The position numbers and the translations under genes were made by a program. Below the pieces are notes generated by a model, which saw nothing but the letters and a program-made list of their open reading frames with translations, was not told the DNA's origin and ran no database searches. From NCBI RefSeq assembly GCF_046292685.1, contig NZ_JBKBQM010000001.1, forward strand, positions 1 through 64,000: DNA of 64,000 bases, written 5' to 3'. Positions 60,195 to 64,000 of the stretch are shown piece by piece. Within the stretch, counting starts at the first letter, position 1. Each line of letters starts with the position of its first letter. Source of the DNA: Wagnerdoeblera sp046292685. Its GTDB lineage: Bacteria > Pseudomonadota > Alphaproteobacteria > Rhodobacterales > Rhodobacteraceae.

Positions 60195-61105
60195 TGGCGC
60201 GGGCACCGCGTTGGGGCGTGGCCACCACGGTGCAGGCCAGCCCGGCCCAGGTGGCCGCCTTTGCCGCCCACTACCTTGACCTTGGCGCGCATCGCATCTG
60301 GCTCCATTTCGACAACCCCGACGACCCGGCCGCCGACCTTCTTGCCGGGCGGGACGGCATCACCGTGACCCGCTGCGATGCCGCCTACTGGCAGGAGCTT
60401 TGCGGCAAGCGGCCCGATACCCATCAGGAACGCCAGATCAAGAACGTCACCCGCATCCTGCGCAAGGCACGGCTGGACTGGATCGGGCATTTCGACGTCG
60501 ACGAATTCCTGCTGGCCGCCGTGCCGGTGGCCGAGGCGCTGGCCGACCTGCCCGCAGACCGCCTGATCCTGCGCGTCGAACCGTGGGAGGCGCTGCACGA
60601 CCCTGCCTTGCCCGACGACATCTTCACCGCCCGCGCCTTTCGCCGCCAGCTGCCCGACGAATCCGCACATCTGGCCAGCCGGCTTTACGGCCGTTTCGGC
60701 CCGCTGCTGGACCGGGGGATGCTGTCGCACACGGTGGGCAAATGCTTTTTCCGCACCGGCGTCAAGGACATGGTCGGCCGCATCCACGGGGCGCGCATCC
60801 GGGGCGAGCCGGTGTTCGGCGGGCGGTTCCACCCCGATCTGGCCTTGCTGCATTTCCACGCGCAGGATCCGCTGTCGTGGAAGGGCCGGCTGGCCTATCG
60901 CCTGGAACGCGGCGCCTATCAGTATCGGCCCGACATGCAGCGCTGGCTGCTGGGGGCGACGCCCGACCAGGTCGATGCCTTCTACACCGCGATCCAGACC
61001 GCGCGGCCCGACCTGCTGCGCGACCTTGCAGCCCAAGGCCTGCTGCGCGAGGCCGATCTGGGGTTGCGGGCCAAGGTGGCGGCGCGTTTCCCGGACCTCG
61101 GCTGA
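60194..61105 (+). CDS. GT2-like glycosyltransferase (Glyco_tranf_2_4 type)
   Basis: A 303-residue protein: 'WGVATTVQASPAQVAAFAAHYLDLGAHRIWLHFDNP', then 'HQERQIKNVTRILRKARLDWIGHFDVDEFLL', whose DVDEF is the DxD nucleotide-sugar site of this group, and 'LHFHAQDPLSWKGRLAYRLERGAYQ'. Members are found in capsule and lipopolysaccharide loci; the donor and acceptor are unknown here. ATG 60194 overlaps the transglycosylase stop by one base; the GTG at 60191 is an alternative with a four-base overlap. Confidence 0.75.
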   Translation: MARAPRWGVATTVQASPAQVAAFAAHYLDLGAHRIWLHFDNPDDPAADLLAGRDGITVTRCDAAYWQELCGKRPDTHQERQIKNVTRILRKARLDWIGHFDVDEFLLAAVPVAEALADLPADRLILRVEPWEALHDPALPDDIFTARAFRRQLPDESAHLASRLYGRFGPLLDRGMLSHTVGKCFFRTGVKDMVGRIHGARIRGEPVFGGRFHPDLALLHFHAQDPLSWKGRLAYRLERGAYQYRPDMQRWLLGATPDQVDAFYTAIQTARPDLLRDLAAQGLLREADLGLRAKVAARFPDLG

Positions 61106-61136
61106 TCCTCTTGCGCCGCGGGCCCTCGCAAGGGCA

Positions 61137-61151
61137 CTGTGCAAGGCACAG
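61137..61151. promoter_or_regulatory. Palindrome upstream of the GntR-family gene
   Basis: CTGTGC (61137-61142), AAG, GCACAG (61146-61151) is a perfect 6-base inverted repeat with a 3-base centre, 14 bases before the regulator's ATG. It is well placed to be an autoregulatory operator. Confidence 0.45.
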
Positions 61152-61165
61152 AAACCGGAGCCGCC

Positions 61166-61855
61166 ATGACCCTTGCCGAAACCGCCCATGCCGCCTTGCG
61201 CCGCGACATCGTCTCGGGTGCGCTGGCACCGGGCATGCCCTTGCGGATGTCCCTGCTGTGCGACCGTTACGGCATGGGCATGTCGCCGGTGCGCGAGGCG
61301 CTGAACCGGCTGCACTCCGAAGGGCTGGTTGTCGCGCTGCCCCTGCGCGGCTTCATCGTGGCCCCCGTTTCGGCCGCGGACGTGACCGATACCACCGACA
61401 CCCGCATCCTGATCGAATCCGAGGCGCTGCGCCGGTCGATCGCGGCGGGCAGGCCCGACTGGGCCGCCGGCGTGCGCGATACGCTGGCCGCGCTGCTGGA
61501 GGCCGCCGGGACCGAGGCCGATGCGCTGGAACGCCTGCACCACGCCTTTCACCGCGCGCTGGTGGCCGGCTGCGGGTCGCCGCGGCTGATGGACCTGTTC
61601 GAGCGGCTCTATTCCGAATCCGAACGCTACCGTTATCACGCCCTGACGGTCGAGGCCCGCGAAGGCAGCCGGGACCTGGCGGCCGAACATCGCGCCATCG
61701 CGCAGGCTGCCCTGGCGCGCGATACTTCGGGGGCGCTTGCGGCGCTGGAAACGCATTACCGGCGCACCGAAACCGTGCTGAAGGCGCGCCTGCCCGAACC
61801 GGCCCCGACCCCGCGCCGGCGCGTCAGGGCCGCAGGATCAACCGCCCCCGCGTAA
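61166..61855 (+). CDS. GntR-family transcriptional regulator, FCD subfamily
   Basis: A 229-residue regulator. The winged-helix domain covers residues 1-70 ('HAALRRDIVSGALAPGMPLRMSLLCDRYGMGMSPVREALNRLHSEGLVV', where PVREAL is the family mark). The FCD all-helical ligand domain follows with 'DTRILIESEALRRSI', 'HHAFHRALVAGCGSPRLMDLFERLYSESERYR' and 'AEHRAIAQAAL', which supplies the usual metal-binding Asp/His set. The effector is unknown. CCGGAG precedes the ATG at 61166. Its end overlaps the convergent oxidoreductase gene by 32 bases. Confidence 0.9.
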   Translation: MTLAETAHAALRRDIVSGALAPGMPLRMSLLCDRYGMGMSPVREALNRLHSEGLVVALPLRGFIVAPVSAADVTDTTDTRILIESEALRRSIAAGRPDWAAGVRDTLAALLEAAGTEADALERLHHAFHRALVAGCGSPRLMDLFERLYSESERYRYHALTVEAREGSRDLAAEHRAIAQAALARDTSGALAALETHYRRTETVLKARLPEPAPTPRRRVRAAGSTAPA

Positions 61856-62765
61856 CCTCGCCTGCCGCCAGGCGGCGCTGCGCCTCGGCGGCCTGATCCA
61901 GCGGCAGCGCACCGGCGATCTGGGGGCGCAGGATGCCGCGCGCTGCCAGGCCCAGAACCTCGGCCACCGCTTGCGGATCGTCGGCGATCATCGCCCGGGT
62001 GACCCGAACGCCATGTTCGGCGCCGCGATCCGTGATCGGCGCCGCGGTCAGCCAGACCAGATGCCCGCCCTTGCGCAGCAGCGGATAGCAGGCATCGTGC
62101 ACCGCCCCGCCCATCAGGTCGAACACCACGTCCTGCGGCGGAACGTCGGCCGGCCAGGGCCGGTCATATGCGATGGCGCGATGCGCCCCCAGCGATCGGA
62201 CATAATCCATGTTTTCCGCCCGACAGGTCGCCGTCACCTCGGCGCCCAGATGCGCGCAAAGCTGCACCATCAGCCCGCCCACCGCCCCGGCGCCCGATTG
62301 CACCAGAACCCGCTGGCCGGGCTGCACCTGCGCGGTGCGCATCACCGCGATCCAGGCCGAAAGCCCGGAATTGATCAGCGCCGCCGCTTCGTCGAAGCGG
62401 ACCGCATCCGGCAAGGGCAGGCACAGACGGGCATCGGCCGCGATGTGGCTGGCATAGGTGCCGGCCTGCCCGGCCGGCGGGGCCATCACCGCCACCCGGT
62501 CACCGGGGGCAAACCCCGAAACGCCGTCGCCGCAGGCCTCGACAACGCCGGCACCATCGCGGCCCGGAGTCTTGGGAAAGGTCAGGCTGAAATGCGCCGC
62601 CAGCAGGCCGGCCCGCAACTTCCAGTCCAGCGGCGCCACGCCGGCCGCGTGCAGGCGCACCAGAACCTGCCCGGGGCCGGGTTGGGGCATGGGCCGAGGC
62701 CCCACCGATATCACCTCGGGGCCGCCGTGGCGGTCGTAGGTTGCAGCCTGCGCGGTCCGGGTCAT
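61824..62765 (-). CDS. NADP-dependent quinone oxidoreductase-like MDR protein
   Basis: A 313-residue medium-chain dehydrogenase/reductase of the zinc-free quinone reductase type: 'YDRHGGPEVISVGPRPMPQPGPGQVLVRLHAAGVAPLDWKLR', 'PGRDGAGVVEACGDGV', 'GDRVAVM', the cofactor motif 'VLVQSGAGAVGGLMVQLCAHLGAEVTAT' and 'GRLILRP' at the end. It lacks the structural-zinc cysteines of alcohol dehydrogenases. The ATG at 62765 follows a strong AAAGGAGA ribosome site. It lies 44 bases downstream of the LysR gene on the same strand and may be under its control. Confidence 0.9.
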   Translation of the reverse strand: MTRTAQAATYDRHGGPEVISVGPRPMPQPGPGQVLVRLHAAGVAPLDWKLRAGLLAAHFSLTFPKTPGRDGAGVVEACGDGVSGFAPGDRVAVMAPPAGQAGTYASHIAADARLCLPLPDAVRFDEAAALINSGLSAWIAVMRTAQVQPGQRVLVQSGAGAVGGLMVQLCAHLGAEVTATCRAENMDYVRSLGAHRAIAYDRPWPADVPPQDVVFDLMGGAVHDACYPLLRKGGHLVWLTAAPITDRGAEHGVRVTRAMIADDPQAVAEVLGLAARGILRPQIAGALPLDQAAEAQRRLAAGEVTRGRLILRP

Positions 62766-62809
62766 GGCGATCTCCTTTCGCGGCAGACTGAGCGGGGTTG
62801 CACGATCCT

Positions 62810-63697
62810 TCAAGCCTGAAATTGTTGCGCAAGCCCGGCAAGGATGCCCTTGAACCGTTCCAGCACCGGCGCGGCATCATCGGCCCGGTGCATCAGCGCC
62901 AGACCAAGCGACACGTTCAGCCCCTCGACATCCACGAACCGCACGCCATGCGGCGGCCGCCACATCTGGCAGGAATTGGCCACCGCCGCCCCGACCCCCG
63001 CGCTGACAAGCGCCAGGATTTCGGTTTCGGCCATCAGTTCGGCCACATAGCGCGGCGTAAAGCCGGCGGCGCGGAACCGCGCGTGCAGATCGTCGAAAAA
63101 CCGCGGGCTGGCGCGGCGCTGAAACCCGACCAGCGGCATCGCGGCAAGGTCGGCCAGCGTCACGCGCTGATGCGGCCATTCCGCCGGCACCGCCAACACC
63201 GCCTTGTGCCGCACAAGGGGGGTGGCCGTCAGATCGTCGGCCGGCAGCGGGTTGTAGATCAGCGCGGCATCGAGCTGGCCTTGCCGCAGCGCGGCCAGCT
63301 GTTCGCCGGTGGGCATGGCCGCAAGCGTCAGGTCCACCTGCGGAAAGGCTGCGCGAAACGCGCGGATCGCGTCGGGCACCAACCCCTGCCACGCCACCGC
63401 CTCGATGAACCCCAGCCGCAAGGCGCCTTGCTGGCCGGCCGCGGCGGCCCGGGTGGCGGCAATCGCCCGCGCCAGATGGCCTTGCAGCCCCTTGCATTCG
63501 GCCAGGAACACCCGGCCCGCCTCGGTCAGGCGCACACCCCGCGGCAGGCGTTCGAACAGATCGACGCCCAGCTCCGCTTCCAGCAGCTTGACCTGCCGGC
63601 TGAGGGCCGGTTGCGCGATGTGCAGACGCTGCGCCGCGCGGCCGAAATGCTCGGCCTCCGCGATGGCAACAAAATAGTGAATCTGTCTCAGATCCAT
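62810..63697 (-). CDS. LysR-family transcriptional regulator
   Basis: A 295-residue LTTR. The winged HTH at residues 1-60 is 'MDLRQIHYFVAIAEAEHFGRAAQRLHIAQPALSRQVKLLEAELGVDLFER'. The periplasmic-binding-like effector domain follows ('LRLGFIEAVAWQGLVPDAIRAFR', 'LDAALIYNPL', 'LVSAGVGAAVANSC'). The effector is unknown. ATG 63697 gives the usual LTTR start; a TTG at 63712 is possible but adds only five residues. It is divergent from the acyl-CoA synthetase gene, the classic layout for LTTR control of a neighbour. A LysR-box-like palindrome lies in the 103-base gap. Confidence 0.92.
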   Translation of the reverse strand: MDLRQIHYFVAIAEAEHFGRAAQRLHIAQPALSRQVKLLEAELGVDLFERLPRGVRLTEAGRVFLAECKGLQGHLARAIAATRAAAAGQQGALRLGFIEAVAWQGLVPDAIRAFRAAFPQVDLTLAAMPTGEQLAALRQGQLDAALIYNPLPADDLTATPLVRHKAVLAVPAEWPHQRVTLADLAAMPLVGFQRRASPRFFDDLHARFRAAGFTPRYVAELMAETEILALVSAGVGAAVANSCQMWRPPHGVRFVDVEGLNVSLGLALMHRADDAAPVLERFKGILAGLAQQFQA

Positions 63698-63703
63698 GCC
63701 GTT

Positions 63704-63722
63704 CGATAGCAAATCGTTATCG
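63704..63722. promoter_or_regulatory. LysR-box-like palindrome (T-N11-A)
   Basis: CGATA (63704-63708) and TATCG (63718-63722) are inverted copies with a 9-base spacer. The T at 63707 and A at 63719 satisfy the T-N11-A pattern of LysR binding sites. It is 7 bases from the LysR start, suiting autorepression and control of the divergent gene. Confidence 0.5.
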
Positions 63723-63800
63723 GTCGCGCAAACTCTTTGAATTGGAAAGACCGAAGATGGCGGCGTAGCCTGACCCTGGGGAACACAGTCGGGGGGACCG

Positions 63801-64000
63801 ATGGCCGAGGTTGCGACACCGTATCAGGCACTCGCCACCGGCGCGGAAAAGGCGCCGGGCCACCCCTGCATTCTGGCGCCGGCCTCGGCCAGGCTGCCCT
63901 GGGCGCCCCATGGCTACTGCATCAGCTACGGCGACGCGCTGGCCGAAACCCACCGCCTGCGCGACGCCTACATTGCCGCCGGCTATGGCCGCGGGTCTCG
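63801..64000 (+). CDS. AMP-binding acyl-CoA synthetase, N-terminal part, cut by window edge
   Basis: An open frame from ATG 63801 to the window end, 66 codons: 'MAEVATPYQALATGAEKAPG', then 'ISYGDALAETHRLRDAYIAAGYGRG'. The 'ISYGDAL...LRDAYIAAGYGRG' block is the N-terminal element that precedes the first conserved motif in fatty-acyl-CoA or CoA-ligase adenylating enzymes. The AMP-binding motifs themselves lie beyond the window. GGGGGGA precedes the ATG. It is divergent from the LysR gene and may be its target. Confidence 0.7.
   Translation, partial: MAEVATPYQALATGAEKAPGHPCILAPASARLPWAPHGYCISYGDALAETHRLRDAYIAAGYGRGS

Overview
The window is uniformly GC-rich, with strong G/C third-position bias and dense operons in which successive genes usually overlap by 4 bases (ATGA or GTGA). 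Gene content points to an alphaproteobacterium of the Rhodobacter/Paracoccus group (Rhodobacterales). The best markers are a tsaE-amgK-murU-addB-addA-trxA block, a ChrR-type zinc/cupin anti-sigma factor beside RpoE, an FAD amine oxidase-DUF1365-GPH transporter-DUF3833-SDR operon, an SdhAF4-like DUF1674 protein and a FolM/FolB pair. This placement is inference from gene families; no 16S or database search was possible.

Layout. 1-400: start of an IS5-type transposase cut by the window edge. 415-9190: tRNA t6A modification, MurNAc recycling kinase and nucleotidyltransferase, AddAB recombination nuclease, thioredoxin. 9237-13842: two ABC exporter half-proteins flanking a membrane protein. 13880-16417: RNA methyltransferase, 5-oxoprolinase subunit A, acyl-CoA thioesterase. 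16422-40556: a large surface-polysaccharide region with a chain-length regulator, a BY-kinase-like ATPase that lacks the P-loop lysine, several glycosyltransferases, a membrane polymerase/ligase and two SGNH-type proteins. In its middle is a secondary-metabolite operon: a 2119-residue type I polyketide synthase, a GT2 glycosyltransferase, a 1508-residue formyltransferase/adenylation/luciferase-like monooxygenase/carrier protein, and a dedicated phosphopantetheinyl transferase.

40561-48226: rsmB, a DUF1674 protein, chrR-rpoE, and a divergent five-gene operon. Two back-to-back promoters of TGATCC-N18-TAT form lie between rpoE and that operon and make it a likely sigma-E (singlet-oxygen type) stress locus. 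48326-52002: an ECF sigma factor coupled to a von Willebrand-domain membrane protein, then pterin reductase and dihydroneopterin aldolase. 52007-64000: ordinary accessory metabolism (M20 amidohydrolase, glycosyltransferases, LysE exporter, glycerophosphodiesterase, glutathionyl-hydroquinone reductase, a receiver-like protein, CobD, lytic transglycosylase, GntR, quinone oxidoreductase, LysR, start of an acyl-CoA synthetase).

The strongest candidate for an undescribed system is the PKS/monooxygenase operon at about 22.4-35.0 kb inside the exopolysaccharide locus: every part is a known family, but the combination suggests a lipid-like or amide-bearing product that is glycosylated or attached to a cell-surface glycan. 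No tRNA, rRNA, CRISPR array or replication origin was recognised.
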